A stretch of 64,000 nucleotides of DNA from Bacillus piscicola (GCF_022458745.1 NZ_JAJJJF010000001.1:372001-436000), one strand, 5' to 3'; shown: positions 7,110 to 17,192, numbered from the stretch's first letter. Program-made: numbers and translations. Notes: generated from the sequence alone by a model not told the origin.

Positions 7110-8924
7110 ATGAGATTGTCTGGTTTTGCGTCTGGAATGGATATTGATCAAATTGTCGGCGATTTAATGCGTGCAGAGCGCGTGCCGATGGATAAAATGG
7201 TACAGAAACGGCAGACGCTGGAATGGCAGATGGAAGAGTATCGCAGCATCAACCGTCTGTTTGATGAATTTCGGAATAACATTTTTGACACCGTCATGCG
7301 AAAATCAAAAATGGGCTCCCGGACCGCTTCTTCGTCCGATGAAAATCGAATCACCGCCACGGCTTCATCCGCCGCCGGCAGCGCCACGTACCAAATATCA
7401 AACGTAACCCAGCTAGCCACGGCAGCATCACAGACGAGCATTAAACCGAATGAAAATGATCCAAAAATTGACCCAACGAAAAGTCTTAAATCCCAATTTC
7501 AGTCTTTGGATTGGAAAACCGGTGGCGTGCATCGTGAAAATCTTAAAGGAAATGATTCCAAGGAACTTACAATTAAAAACGAAGGACTAACAATAAAAAA
7601 CGATACAGACAATATGGTAGTGAAGGTGAATGGAAAGTTATATAAGATGGTGGATTCTGAACCAGCGGTTAATACTAATGAAGTAAAAGCCGTTTTTTCG
7701 GGTAGTGAAATGACGTTAACGTTTGCGGACGCCATTGGAACGAAGGACGATATTTCCGTTCAATACTTCACTGATGGTGACGGAGAGTACATGAGTGGGA
7801 ATATTACGACCTATAATGAGAATGGAGAACCGGTAAAAGACAAATTCATTGTCGAAAGCAGCCAGACTTTGAATCAGGTACTGGAGACGATTAACCGTTC
7901 GTCCGTCGGTGTGAGTGCTTTTTATGATGACCATACAGGTCAAGTTGCTTTCACCCGTTCGGAAACGGGGGAATTTAACAAAGATGGGCAAGAAATAGAA
8001 TTTGGCGGAAAGTTTTTTGGCAAGGATGAACAGGATGCTCCAGTTGGTATTATAAATATGAGTCAAGCAAATGAACAGGGCGGACAGAATGCGAAGTTCA
8101 CGATAAATGGATTGGCGACAGAGCGGCACAGCAATACGTTTACAATTAACGGCATGACGATCTCGTTAAAAGACACGTTCGACTCGGGAACGGTTACAAT
8201 TGGCTCTTCGGTTGATACGGATGCTGTTTTTGACACTATCAAGGGTTTCGTTGAGGAGTACAATGAAATGCTTGATACGATTAATGAAAAATTGGATGAA
8301 AAACGCTACCGGGATTACCAGCCGCTCACTGATGAGCAAAAAAAAGATCTAAGTGACCGGGAAATCGAGCTTTGGGAAGAAAAATCTAAAAGTGGGATGA
8401 TCCGGAACGATCGGCTGCTTTCTGGTTTTATGAATACGTTCCGCCTTGATTTATATGGAAGTGTGGATAGTAATCTGGATTCGGAGTATAAGCAGCTCAC
8501 CACCATCGGGGTTACGACGACGAAAAACTATATGGACCGTGGTAAGCTGAAGATCGATGAAAATAAGCTTCGGAAAGCGATTGAAGATGACCCGGATGGT
8601 GTTTATCAACTGTTTGCAGCTGACGGTCCGACAAAAGAGCAGCAGGGAATTGCCCGCAGGATGCGCCAGTCTCTGGATCAAGCGATTGAAGGAATTGCTG
8701 AACGGGCGGGTGGTGCAAAAGGAAAAATACAAAACCACCAATTCACATTGGGTCGTAATCTGAATAACCTGGAAGACCAAATTTCAAACTTTGAAAGACG
8801 ACTCTCTGACATTGAGAATAGATACTGGCGCCAGTTTACAGCAATGGAGAAAGCGATGGCCCGTGCGAATGAACAAGCGAGCTTTCTTCAACAGCAGATG
8901 TTTGGCGGCGGGGGCGGCTATTAA
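7110..8924 (+). CDS. fliD: Flagellar hook-associated protein 2 (filament cap) FliD
   Basis: FliD forms the cap at the filament tip under which flagellin monomers polymerise; it is exported by the flagellar type III apparatus. The N-terminus (MRLSGFASGMDIDQIVGDLMRAERVPMDKMVQKRQTLEWQ region) is the FliD_N domain, and the C-terminal 250 residues form FliD_C, ending in a heptad-rich coiled coil (LNNLEDQISNFERRLSDIENR) with the usual FLQQQM near the end. The product is 604 residues, larger than the roughly 500 of B. subtilis, with an expanded, acidic central domain. ATG 7110 follows GAGGGGAGACG. It begins an operon with fliS and fliT behind a sigma-D promoter. Confidence 0.96.
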   Translation: MRLSGFASGMDIDQIVGDLMRAERVPMDKMVQKRQTLEWQMEEYRSINRLFDEFRNNIFDTVMRKSKMGSRTASSSDENRITATASSAAGSATYQISNVTQLATAASQTSIKPNENDPKIDPTKSLKSQFQSLDWKTGGVHRENLKGNDSKELTIKNEGLTIKNDTDNMVVKVNGKLYKMVDSEPAVNTNEVKAVFSGSEMTLTFADAIGTKDDISVQYFTDGDGEYMSGNITTYNENGEPVKDKFIVESSQTLNQVLETINRSSVGVSAFYDDHTGQVAFTRSETGEFNKDGQEIEFGGKFFGKDEQDAPVGIINMSQANEQGGQNAKFTINGLATERHSNTFTINGMTISLKDTFDSGTVTIGSSVDTDAVFDTIKGFVEEYNEMLDTINEKLDEKRYRDYQPLTDEQKKDLSDREIELWEEKSKSGMIRNDRLLSGFMNTFRLDLYGSVDSNLDSEYKQLTTIGVTTTKNYMDRGKLKIDENKLRKAIEDDPDGVYQLFAADGPTKEQQGIARRMRQSLDQAIEGIAERAGGAKGKIQNHQFTLGRNLNNLEDQISNFERRLSDIENRYWRQFTAMEKAMARANEQASFLQQQMFGGGGGY

Positions 8925-9012
8925 ACGCGCCATACTGCTTCTCTCGCCGAGACCTCTCACATGTATAAACAGTCAATAACGCACTGGCAGGCTTTAGATA
9001 GGAGATGACAGA

Positions 9013-9567
9013 ATGAGTTTCCAACATGCTCAAACGGCATATAAACAAAACATGCAGCAGGCTGAAAAATACAAAGGATCGACACCGAGGAAACAGGAGA
9101 ATGCATGGACCGCTTCAACTGGCAACACTCAAACGACTTCCGCTCAACCGGTGTCTACACCCGGAGCGGCTGGGTCTTCACAGACAAATGCTTACCAACA
9201 GAATGCACTCCAAACAGCATCACCTGGGGATCTGACTCTTTTACTATACAACGGCTGTTTAAAGTTTATCGCCAAAGCCGATCAAGCATTGGCTGCTAAC
9301 AACATAGAAGAAAAAAACAAATATATCATTCGCGCCCAGGATATTATCCGCGAATTGATGGTTACCTTAAAAACGGACTCGGAAACAGGGGAAAACATGT
9401 TCCAACTCTATGATTTTATTCATAGACGGCTTGTGGATGCCAATGTGAACAATGATAATAAGGCTTTGGAAGAAGCTCGGGAGTTGGTAACAGACTTTCG
9501 GGATACGTGGAAAGAAATGATCAAGCTGGAGCGGAAACAGCGTCTTGGGGAAAGGGATCACGTGTAG
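9013..9567 (+). CDS. fliS: Flagellin export chaperone FliS with N-terminal extension
   Basis: FliS binds the disordered C-terminus of flagellin and keeps it unpolymerised until export. Residues about 58-180 are the four-helix FliS core: AYQQNALQTASPGDLTLLLYNGCLKFI, then the second helix with KYIIRAQDIIRELMVTL and the MFQLYDFIHRRL segment. The first 57 residues, rich in Gln, Thr, Ser and Pro, are extra, since family members are usually about 130 residues. The extended start is well supported by AGGAGATGACAG before ATG 9013, and the stretch is in frame with no internal start near the core that has a good ribosome site. It sits between fliD and fliT. Confidence 0.93.
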   Translation: MSFQHAQTAYKQNMQQAEKYKGSTPRKQENAWTASTGNTQTTSAQPVSTPGAAGSSQTNAYQQNALQTASPGDLTLLLYNGCLKFIAKADQALAANNIEEKNKYIIRAQDIIRELMVTLKTDSETGENMFQLYDFIHRRLVDANVNNDNKALEEARELVTDFRDTWKEMIKLERKQRLGERDHV

Positions 9568-9568
9568 C

Positions 9569-9931
9569 ATGGCGCTCGTAAAAGAGTTGTTTTTAGCTAC
9601 AAAAGCATTGCATGATCATGTCCATGCTCCGCTACCAGCGAGTCTAGAGAAACGGGAAAGCTACTTGGAACAGCTTGACCTTCTACTTGAAGAACGCGCG
9701 CTGCTTCTTGACCAGTTGACTGGAAAGCAAACTTTCTCAGAAGGGGAAAAAAGGCTGGGGCAGGAAATGATGAAGATGAATGAAGGTATCAACCGCCGTA
9801 TGACAGAAACGAAGGGGACGATGCGTTTAGACATCCAGCATTTACAAAGAAAAAAAGAGTCGGGCCAGCGCTATGAAAAACCGTACGACGGCCCGACGAT
9901 AGACGGTGTCTTCTTTGACAAAAAAAATTAA
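9569..9931 (+). CDS. fliT: FliT-like flagellar chaperone
   Basis: A 120-residue, almost wholly helical and highly charged protein, one base downstream of the fliS stop. In Bacilli this position is occupied by fliT, which binds the FliD C-terminus and assists its export. Sequence conservation in the family is low, so the call relies on position, length and the coiled-coil character (LEKRESYLEQLDLLLEERALLL). The C-terminal YDGPTIDGVFFDKKN is the kind of ordered tail seen in Bacillus members. ATG 9569 was preferred over TTG 9545, which lies inside fliS. A terminator follows at once, ending the operon. Confidence 0.8.
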   Translation: MALVKELFLATKALHDHVHAPLPASLEKRESYLEQLDLLLEERALLLDQLTGKQTFSEGEKRLGQEMMKMNEGINRRMTETKGTMRLDIQHLQRKKESGQRYEKPYDGPTIDGVFFDKKN

Positions 9932-9976
9932 AAACAACTGCGACTGATTAGACAACGATCAGCCGCAGTTGTTTTT
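9931..9976. terminator. Bidirectional terminator after fliT
   Basis: A 17-bp stem with one mismatch is formed by 9931-9947 and 9959-9975 (AAAACAACTGCG...CGCAGTTGTTTT), with T-runs on both strands. It separates the convergent fliT and lipoprotein genes. Confidence 0.85.
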
Positions 9977-11009
9977 ATTCATTATTCGATGCATCATTCG
10001 CTTCATTGGTGTCGTTATGATCCTTCCCTGCTTCTTCCTCCGCCTCTTTATAGTAATCCTCTATTTTAATACCTTCTATCGTCTCTAGTTCCTTCATATC
10101 CTTAAACCCGCTGAATTCTTCTAATTCCATTTCGGTTGCTGTCTGTAGAACCTCAGGCGGGATCGTTACTTCTTTTGTTTCATTAAGTAAGGAAAATCTG
10201 GCTACAACCGTATGAGAAGATTGATACGGCTCGCCGTTTTCTTGGCTCGCTGTCATCTGCAAGTCCATTTTTAACTTCTTTGCATCATACGTTTCTTTGT
10301 CAATGTCCAGCTCAAATTGCAGCCGTTCGATACCCGTGACATACATTAAGTCCTTCATGCTGGAGGAAAATTCTGTGTTCACCATTCTCGTCATCTCAAG
10401 CGCTATCTCTTGCATTTGTTCATCGCTGCCTGTAAATGTAATCCGGTAATGGTCATTACCTTCCTTGATGTGCAACTCCTCGCTGTAGGCTTCAATTAAT
10501 TCTAAAAGGTGAGAAGGATTTTCAAAGGATTTATCAAATGATTGAAAGTCGTCAGTGAACTCTTCTGGAAACTTAACCCAGCGGCCTTCACTTGAATCAT
10601 ATATATATACCCCTTTATCTGTTAAGTAGCGTTCCAGACGAATAGGATGGACAGAGTCTTCTTCCTGTTTAGTAGTGTCCATGATAATCGACGCTGTTTC
10701 ATGATAGTGAACTGGATTGAGATTGACGGCTGTTGTGGAACGGTATTTGTTAGATAGGTCGTCATCGTCACCTAATTGAATATGCTGATTCATATTGGTT
10801 GTGATCGTATAGTTTTTCAAGCCTTCCATTTTGTTAATGGCTTGGCTCAGCACCTTGTCCGCATCCGGTTCTTCTTTTGTTGGTTGTTCTTGTGGCGGCG
10901 GATCAGGCTCTGTACCATTCTCTTCTGTATCTGTATCCCCATCCGACGTACAAGCAGTTAATGCAAGTATCAGGATGAATGCCAACACGCTCGTACGGCT
11001 CCAATTCAT
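9975..11009 (-). CDS. Lipoprotein resembling the DUF6612 family
   Basis: A 344-residue exported lipoprotein: a hydrophobic signal peptide ends in the lipobox LTAC (Cys about residue 20), then comes an acidic, Pro-rich linker (DTDTEENGTEPDPPPQEQP) and a beta-rich body with repeated TTNMNQHIQL-like and RLERYLTDKGVYIYD strands. The C-terminus is a glutamate-rich helix. The overall pattern of a periplasm-facing beta protein tracking membrane or lipids resembles DUF6612/LolA-like lipoproteins of Bacilli, but I cannot name a function. ATG 11009 has GGGAGGAAG four bases upstream; the open frame extending to 11123 is not supported. Confidence 0.75.
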   Translation of the reverse strand: MNWSRTSVLAFILILALTACTSDGDTDTEENGTEPDPPPQEQPTKEEPDADKVLSQAINKMEGLKNYTITTNMNQHIQLGDDDDLSNKYRSTTAVNLNPVHYHETASIIMDTTKQEEDSVHPIRLERYLTDKGVYIYDSSEGRWVKFPEEFTDDFQSFDKSFENPSHLLELIEAYSEELHIKEGNDHYRITFTGSDEQMQEIALEMTRMVNTEFSSSMKDLMYVTGIERLQFELDIDKETYDAKKLKMDLQMTASQENGEPYQSSHTVVARFSLLNETKEVTIPPEVLQTATEMELEEFSGFKDMKELETIEGIKIEDYYKEAEEEAGKDHNDTNEANDASNNE

Positions 11010-11624
11010 GCGACTTCCTCCCCTGTGAACACTGGTAAGAATAAACGTCTTGCCTACGTAGAAAACGAAGGAGCAATAAGGCAAGAGCTGTAGGGTGTTC
11101 TCTTTACAAAGCGCAGCATCCAATGCACACGGAGAGTTTTCCGTTTTCCCTATGAAGCGCTTTATACTTATTTTAACATAAAAATCTTATCACAACTGAA
11201 AGGACTTGGATAGGCTGGATAGGGCTGGAATGAAAAAAACAAAGAAAAATAGCAGGAGTCATGGTATGGACCCTGCTTGTGAAGAAACTGTTGAAGAGGA
11301 GCAACAGTTCAAGCGGCGGAACATAGGGGTGGTGTAACAAAACATGCTGCCGCCTGCAAAAAAAGGAGAAGGAAAGAGGAGGTTTATGGTTTACAAGACA
11401 ACCTGATGTAGTCACAACGGAAGTCCTGTAATTAATTGTAACTACATTATTTTTTAATTCAATATTTTCCAAAAAATAACCCGTATTTTCAAATATCGAC
11501 TCCTGCACCTACGCCGATTTTCTATTTTTAAACAAAGTTTTGAAAGCGGAAATGCAGGTAAGATCCGTTCGTCATGCTTTGTTCAAAAAGAAAAAGTATT
11601 TTTTGACGAAATTTCTGTGTTTAA
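11010..11624. other. Long intergenic region before hpf
   Basis: About 600 bases with no convincing gene. A reverse-strand open frame at 11173-11508 has low-complexity, non-protein-like composition and no clear ribosome site. The segment presumably holds the divergent promoters of the lipoprotein gene and of hpf. I see no structured RNA motif that I recognise. Confidence 0.5.
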
Positions 11625-11654
11625 GCAGGGATTAATAAAGAGAATAGAGAATAC
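11625..11654 (+). promoter_or_regulatory. Candidate SigH promoter of hpf
   Basis: GCAGGGATT at 11625-11633 and AGAGAATAC at 11646-11654, spaced by 12 bases, fit the sigma-H pattern (RNAGGAWWW, 11-12 bases, RNNGAATWW) with one mismatch in each half. The B. subtilis orthologue yvyD is known to be driven by sigma-H as well as sigma-B, which agrees. A clear sigma-B site was not found. Confidence 0.55.
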
Positions 11655-11681
11655 TATAAATATCGAAAGGAGGAGTTTACT

Positions 11682-12266
11682 TTGCATTATAACATTCGTG
11701 GTGAAAACTTAGAGGTAACTCCGGCGCTTAAGAATTATGTAGAAAAGAAAGTGAGCAAGCTGGAACGGTATTTTGATACAACACCGGCAGCAGACGTACA
11801 TGTCAAAATGCAAGTCCATAACACAACGCATACGATTGAAGTGACCATTCCCATGCCCCAACTTGTACTTCGGGCAGAGGAATCTCATACGGACATGTAC
11901 GCAGCCATTGACCTTGTTGTGGAGAAATTAGAACGTCAAATACGAAAACATAAAACAAGAGTGAATCGCAAGTTCCGGCAAGATGGCAGTGTCCGCTATA
12001 TGTTTAAAGAGAACATTGAGGACTTAAACGATGAGATCGTCAACGGGGAACCTTCTAACGAAGAATTTCCAGAGAGCGAAATAGACGATTATGAAATTGT
12101 CCGGACGAAACGCTTTAACCTGAAGCCGATGGACGCGGAAGAAGCGATATTACAGATGGACATGCTCGGGCACGCGTTCTTTGTATTCTCCAATTCTGTA
12201 AGCGGGGACACCAATGTAGTATACCGAAGAAGAGACGGCCGTTATGGCTTAATTGAACCGGAATAA
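11682..12266 (+). CDS. hpf: Ribosome hibernation promoting factor, long form
   Basis: HPF binds the small ribosomal subunit in stationary phase or stress and dimerises 70S ribosomes into inactive 100S particles. The 194-residue product is the long form: an S30AE domain in residues 1-100 (MHYNIRGENLEVTPALKNYVEKK region) and, after an acidic linker, the C-terminal dimerisation domain (RFNLKPMDAEEAILQMDMLGHAFFVF ... YRRRDGRYGLIEP). The start is TTG 11682 with AAAGGAGGAG upstream. It precedes secA as in other Bacilli but has its own candidate sigma-H promoter and a terminator after it. Confidence 0.96.
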   Translation: MHYNIRGENLEVTPALKNYVEKKVSKLERYFDTTPAADVHVKMQVHNTTHTIEVTIPMPQLVLRAEESHTDMYAAIDLVVEKLERQIRKHKTRVNRKFRQDGSVRYMFKENIEDLNDEIVNGEPSNEEFPESEIDDYEIVRTKRFNLKPMDAEEAILQMDMLGHAFFVFSNSVSGDTNVVYRRRDGRYGLIEPE

Positions 12267-12302
12267 GCTATAACAGCACCGGAACATAATGACACTCATA
12301 CA

Positions 12303-12341
12303 AAGAAGGTACCGTTTATGACTGGCGGTATCTTCTTTTTT
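12303..12341 (+). terminator. Terminator after hpf
   Basis: AAGAAGGTACCG (12303-12314) pairs with CGGTATCTTCTT (12326-12337) through 12 positions with one wobble, followed by a T-run to 12341. Confidence 0.85.
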
Positions 12342-12497
12342 GCTTCACCGTCGAAACCTACATCCGTTGTAAGCACTAGGGGAAACTGATAAAATATATA
12401 AGAACATTTGAAAGGGACTGCATGTCATAAATAGGACGGTAGTGGCCTATTTACTTATACATTTGGCTATACATGAAGAGAGGGCGATGATAGCGTC

Positions 12498-15023
12498 ATG
12501 ATCGGCTTATTAAAAAAAGTAATCGGTGATACGAATCAACGGAATGTAAAAAAACTTCAAAAGAAAGTCGAAGAAGTGGAAAGCTATGCAGATGAAATGC
12601 AAAAGCTTACGGATGAAGAACTAAAGGGCAAGACAGAGGTATTTAAGGAGCGTTACCAAAACGGTGAAAAACTAGATCAATTACAACCTGAAGCATACGC
12701 AGTTGTACGAGAAGCAGCCACACGTGTTCTCGGTTTAACACCTTTCCGTGTGCAAATTATGGGAGCACTCGTTCTTCATGATGGCGATATTGCCGAGATG
12801 AAAACCGGGGAAGGAAAAACGCTTGTCGCGACGATGCCCGTGTATTTGAATGCGCTCACTGGTAAAGGAGTACACGTCGTGACAGTAAACGATTATCTTG
12901 CTCGGCGTGACAGCGAACAGATGGGCGAATTATACCGGTTTCTTGGCTTGACAGTCGGCATAAATGAAAAGGGGATGTCGAAGGAAGAGAAACAGGAAGC
13001 ATATCAAGCGGATATTACGTACGGGACGAACAACGAGTTCGGCTTTGATTATTTACGTGACAATATGGTGATTTATAAGGAACAAATGGTACAACGTCCC
13101 CTTCATTTTGCTGTAGTCGACGAAGTGGATTCTATTTTAATTGATGAAGCAAGAACGCCGCTTATTATTTCAGGTTCAGTCGACCAATCGACGAAGTTAT
13201 ATATGGCTGCTGATGCGTTTGTTCGTCACCTGAAGCTGGAAGAAGACTACACCTACGACGAGAAAACAAAAAATGTCCAGCTGACGGAAGAAGGCGTGAA
13301 TAAAGCAGAACAGGCGTTTAAAATCGACAACTTATTTGATCAAAAACACGTTCATCTCATTCATCATATTAATCAGGCATTAAAAGCGCACGTATCGATG
13401 CACCGGGATGACGATTATGTGATTGAAGACGGACAAGTCGTGATTGTCGACCAATTTACAGGTCGTTTAATGAAAGGACGCCGTTACAGCGACGGCCTCC
13501 ACCAAGCGATTGAAGCGAAGGAAGGACTAGAAGTTCAAAAAGAGAGTATGACGCTAGCTTCTATTACGTTTCAGAACTACTTCCGGATGTATCAAAAGCT
13601 TGCCGGCATGACCGGGACAGCTAAGACAGAAGAAGAAGAATTCCGCAACATTTACGGAATGAATGTTACGGCAATACCGACAAACAAGCCAATTGTCCGT
13701 GATGATAAAGCCGATCTCATTTACAAATCAAGAGATGGTAAATACCGGGCAGTGACTAGAAAAATTGAAGAACTATACAACTCCGGCCAGCCTGTTCTCG
13801 TCGGTACCGTCAGTGTGGAAACATCGGAGCTTGTCTCCAATATGCTTAAAAAACGCAAGGTGCCACATAACGTTTTAAATGCCAAAAACCATGAAAACGA
13901 AGCGAAAATCATTGAGGGGGCCGGTCAAAAAGGTGCCGTTACCATCGCCACGAATATGGCAGGGCGTGGTACGGACATCAAGCTGGGAGAGGGAGTAAGG
14001 GAACTGGGAGGTTTATTTGTCCTCGGTACAGAGCGCCACGAGAGCCGTCGAATCGACAATCAGCTGCGCGGACGTTCCGGGCGGCAGGGTGACCCGGGGG
14101 CTTCCCAATTTTATCTTTCGATGGATGATGAGCTGATGCGCCGTTTCGGTTCAGAGAATATGCGTGGTATGATGGAGCGCTTAGGCATGGAAGAAGACGA
14201 GCCAATTGAAAGCAAGCTGGTCAGCCGTGCCGTTGAGCAAGCGCAAAAACGTGTGGAAGGCCACAATTTCGATGCTCGGAAACAAATCTTACAATACGAT
14301 GATGTCATGCGGGAACAGCGTGATATTATTTACGCACAGCGTATGGAAGTGCTGGGAACGGATAATCTGCAGGATATTGTGAAAAATATGATTAAATCCG
14401 TCGTAGAGCGTGCGGTGGCTGTACACACGCCAGAAAGCACGGTTCCGGAGGAGTGGGACCTTACTGCCTTAGAGAATTATTTGAAGGGGACGGTTCTGTC
14501 TGAAGAAACGATCAGCGAAAAAGACTTACTAGGAAAAGATCCTGAAGAGATGACCGAGCTCATTTTAGAAAAGGTGTACGCTCTGTACGAGGAAAAAGAA
14601 GAGGAAATGTCACCGGAGATGATGAGAGAGTTTGAAAAGGTCATTATGCTAAGGGTAGTAGACCGGAAATGGATGAATCATATTGACCAAATGGACCAGC
14701 TACGCCAAGGAATTCATCTCCGTGCCTATGGCCAAAATGACCCGTTGCGAGAGTATAAATTTGAAGGATTTAACATGTTTGAAGAAATGATTCATTCCAT
14801 TGAGGAAGAAGTGGCCACATATGTCATGAAGGCCCAGGTGCAGAGTAACTTGGAGCGTAAAGAAGTAGCCGAAGGAAAAGCAGTTCATGGAAACAACACC
14901 GAGCGCGAAGAATCGAAGCGCCGACCTTTCCGTAAAACGGAAAACGTCGGCCGTAATCAGCCATGCCCTTGTGGCAGCGGCAAGAAGTACAAGCATTGCC
15001 ATGGACGCCAAGAAGCGCAGTAA
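12498..15023 (+). CDS. secA: Preprotein translocase ATPase SecA
   Basis: SecA is the motor of the general secretion pathway, driving unfolded preproteins through SecYEG by ATP hydrolysis at the inner face of the membrane. The 841-residue product contains Walker [12 protein letters not shown] (about residue 100), the DEAD-like [16 protein letters not shown], the preprotein crosslinking domain, the second helicase domain with [13 protein letters not shown] and the [10 protein letters not shown] arginine motif, and a C-terminal zinc finger [14 protein letters not shown] for SecB-type or lipid contacts. All key motifs are intact. Start ATG 12498 has AGAGGGCGATGATAG upstream. prfB follows about 60 bases later, the usual arrangement. 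Confidence 0.98.
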   Translation: MIGLLKKVIGDTNQRNVKKLQKKVEEVESYADEMQKLTDEELKGKTEVFKERYQNGEKLDQLQPEAYAVVREAATRVLGLTPFRVQIMGALVLHDGDIAEMKTGEGKTLVATMPVYLNALTGKGVHVVTVNDYLARRDSEQMGELYRFLGLTVGINEKGMSKEEKQEAYQADITYGTNNEFGFDYLRDNMVIYKEQMVQRPLHFAVVDEVDSILIDEARTPLIISGSVDQSTKLYMAADAFVRHLKLEEDYTYDEKTKNVQLTEEGVNKAEQAFKIDNLFDQKHVHLIHHINQALKAHVSMHRDDDYVIEDGQVVIVDQFTGRLMKGRRYSDGLHQAIEAKEGLEVQKESMTLASITFQNYFRMYQKLAGMTGTAKTEEEEFRNIYGMNVTAIPTNKPIVRDDKADLIYKSRDGKYRAVTRKIEELYNSGQPVLVGTVSVETSELVSNMLKKRKVPHNVLNAKNHENEAKIIEGAGQKGAVTIATNMAGRGTDIKLGEGVRELGGLFVLGTERHESRRIDNQLRGRSGRQGDPGASQFYLSMDDELMRRFGSENMRGMMERLGMEEDEPIESKLVSRAVEQAQKRVEGHNFDARKQILQYDDVMREQRDIIYAQRMEVLGTDNLQDIVKNMIKSVVERAVAVHTPESTVPEEWDLTALENYLKGTVLSEETISEKDLLGKDPEEMTELILEKVYALYEEKEEEMSPEMMREFEKVIMLRVVDRKWMNHIDQMDQLRQGIHLRAYGQNDPLREYKFEGFNMFEEMIHSIEEEVATYVMKAQVQSNLERKEVAEGKAVHGNNTEREESKRRPFRKTENVGRNQPCPCGSGKKYKHCHGRQEAQ

Positions 15024-15080
15024 CGAAATGGCAGTGCGACCCCTATTTTTTAACTTAATCTTTCAAGAGGTGAATCGTAG

Positions 15081-16185
15081 ATGGACATAGCAGAAATACG
15101 CAATGAATTATCAAGAATGGCTGCGAAACTGGCGGACTTTAGGGGGTCTCTTTGACCTGGCTGATAAAGAGGAACGTATTGCGGAACTAGAGGAAAAGAT
15201 GACAGAGCCAGGTTTTTGGGATAACCCGGACACGTCAAAAACGGTCATTGATGAAACCAACGCATTGAAGGAAACGACTCGAGGCTTTCAAGAGTTAAGT
15301 GAACTATTCGAAAGCCTGGAAATTTCCTATGAACTGGTGAAAGAAGAAGGCGACGCTGAGCTGCAAGAAGATCTTGATGAGGGGATCAGAGAACTGAATG
15401 AAAAGCTAAAGGATTACGAGCTCCACATGCTTCTCAGCGAACCCTACGACAAAAATAACGCGATCCTTGAACTCCATCCAGGTGCGGGTGGCACAGAATC
15501 CCAGGACTGGGCTTCCATGCTTTTGCGCATGTACAAGCGTTGGGCGGATAACAAAGGATTTTCCGTCGAAACATTAGATTACTTAGCCGGCGATGAGGCA
15601 GGAGTAAAGAGTGTGACCCTTTTAATAAAAGGTCACAATGCATACGGGTATTTAAAAGCAGAGAAAGGTGTTCACCGGCTTGTACGCATATCGCCCTTTG
15701 ATTCTTCAGGCCGGCGTCATACTTCTTTCGTTTCTTGCGATGTTATGCCGGAGCTTAGTGACGACGTCGAGGTAGATATCAACACGGAAGACTTAAAAAT
15801 TGACACGTATCGCTCTAGTGGCGCAGGCGGACAGCATGTCAACACAACCGACTCTGCGGTTCGGATTACTCACTTACCGACAAATACGGTTGTCACCTGT
15901 CAGAATGAACGGTCACAAATTAAAAACCGTGAGCAAGCGATGAAGCTCCTCAGCGCTAAGCTTTATCAATTAAAAATAGAAGAACAGCAGAAAGAATTGG
16001 CTGAAATAAAAGGCGAACAGAAAGAAATTGGCTGGGGAAGCCAAATTCGCTCATACGTGTTCCATCCGTATAACATGGTAAAAGATCATCGTACGAATTA
16101 CGAAATAGGGAATACATCAGCGGTAATGGACGGGAGTATAGATCCATTTATCAATGAATATCTAAGATCCAGTATGAATGCGTAA
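15081..16185 (+). CDS. prfB: Peptide chain release factor 2, with +1 programmed frameshift
   Basis: RF2 releases the finished peptide at UGA and UAA codons. Translation begins at ATG 15081 (AGAGGTG upstream) and reads 24 codons to CTT, then meets an in-frame TGA at 15153-15155. The site has the classic form: Shine-Dalgarno-like AGGGGG at 15141-15146, then TCT CTT TGA C. A +1 slip on CTT continues as GAC CTG GCT and gives a protein of 367 residues. The downstream frame includes the SPF tripeptide in ISPFDSSG, which reads the stop codon, and GGQ in SGAGGQHVN, which triggers hydrolysis. An ATG at 15103 is in the shifted frame but starts inside the leader and is not the true start. Low RF2 favours the shift, so the gene autoregulates. 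Confidence 0.97.
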
Positions 16186-16207
16186 GAATAGGGGGGAGGC
16201 TGTACTA

Positions 16208-16993
16208 GTGGACTTAAAACTGAATGATAAAGGAGTTGTCGTACTCGCTTCCAGTAAAGGGCTGGGAAAAGCGTGTGTTCGTGAATTTGCTCGCGAAGGT
16301 GCTCGTGTCATGTTGACAGGGCGCACGGAAGACACTTTAAAGCAGGCTGCCTCTGAGATTCAAGCAGAAACCAGCCAGGAAGTATTTTGGAAAGTTTGCG
16401 ATGTAACAAAACCTACAGAAATTAACGCATTGATCGAAGCAGCCAAAAAGAAACTTGGTCGTATTGATGTGCTCGTTACTAACACGGGCGGTCCTCCAGC
16501 TGGTACTTTTGACTCGATGAAGGATGAGGATTGGCAACTCGGTTTTGATCTCGTCCTGATGAGTATGATTCGCGCCATTCGAGCAGCTCTGCCGGAATTG
16601 AAGAAAAATGGAGGGAGAATTGTCAACATTGCCTCTTCCTCTGTAAAAGAACCGGTTGATAACTTGATTCTCTCCAATACTTTTCGAATGGGAATTGCAG
16701 GTCTTGCCAAAACGTTAGCTGCTGAATTCGGTCCGGATGGTATTCTCATTAATACGGTCGGTCCTGGCAGAATTGCTACAGACCGAACAAAGCACCTGGA
16801 TGAAAAAAAGGCGGCACAAGCCGGACGTTCTTTCGAGCAAGTGAGAGAAGAAAACACTGCCGTTATCCCTGCAGGACGCTACGGAACGCCGGAAGAATTT
16901 GCAAAGCAAGTCGTCTTCCTCGGTTCTTGGGCAAACACGTACGTTACCGGACAAACCCTTCTCGTCGAAGGCGGCATGATCAAAGCATATTAA
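16208..16993 (+). CDS. Short-chain dehydrogenase/reductase family protein, atypical catalytic site
   Basis: A 261-residue Rossmann-fold SDR. The nucleotide-binding turn is ASSKGLGKA in place of TGxxxGxG, followed by NTGGP at the usual NAG position and a C-terminal VTGQTLLVEGGM. Counting back from the conserved helix (GLAKTLAAEFG), the active-site Tyr and Lys positions read Ser and Arg (LSNTFRMG), so the standard SDR proton relay is missing although the upstream Ser pair in NIASSSV is present. This matches a known SDR subgroup often labelled 3-oxoacyl-ACP reductase-like; its reaction is uncertain. GTG 16208 was chosen for the AGGGGGGAGG seven bases upstream. It overlaps no gene but follows prfB by 22 bases. 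Confidence 0.8.
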   Translation: MDLKLNDKGVVVLASSKGLGKACVREFAREGARVMLTGRTEDTLKQAASEIQAETSQEVFWKVCDVTKPTEINALIEAAKKKLGRIDVLVTNTGGPPAGTFDSMKDEDWQLGFDLVLMSMIRAIRAALPELKKNGGRIVNIASSSVKEPVDNLILSNTFRMGIAGLAKTLAAEFGPDGILINTVGPGRIATDRTKHLDEKKAAQAGRSFEQVREENTAVIPAGRYGTPEEFAKQVVFLGSWANTYVTGQTLLVEGGMIKAY

Positions 16994-17165
16994 TCTGTAC
17001 GTTGTAAGGTCTGCTTTCTGAGTGACATTTTTGATATAAAGCAAACGTTGGAAAATGATTCACTAATTGGAAACAATTGGTCCGATCACCTGCCATATGT
17101 GTCTTCTGCTTGTTGTGACGCGGAATGCACGTCCAAGTATCTGTTTTAATTTTTTTAAAATCGGG

Positions 17166-17192
17166 TATAATAAGGGCGTGAAAGCGCTCATT
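17166..17192 (+). promoter_or_regulatory. cccB promoter -10 with partial cre-like site
   Basis: A consensus TATAAT lies at 17166-17171, about 55 bases before the cccB ATG; the -35 is poor. Just after it, TGAAAGCGCTCATT (17179-17192) matches the catabolite-response element core TGAAAGCG.T but not its 3' end, so CcpA control is possible and unproven. Confidence 0.4.

Noticed and set aside
11173-11508. Reverse-strand 111-codon open frame
   Set aside because: Composition is not protein-like, there is no ribosome site and no recognisable domain.
15103-15153. ATG 15103 as start of RF2
   Set aside because: It is in the shifted frame inside the prfB leader; the frameshift site and the real ATG at 15081 are clear.
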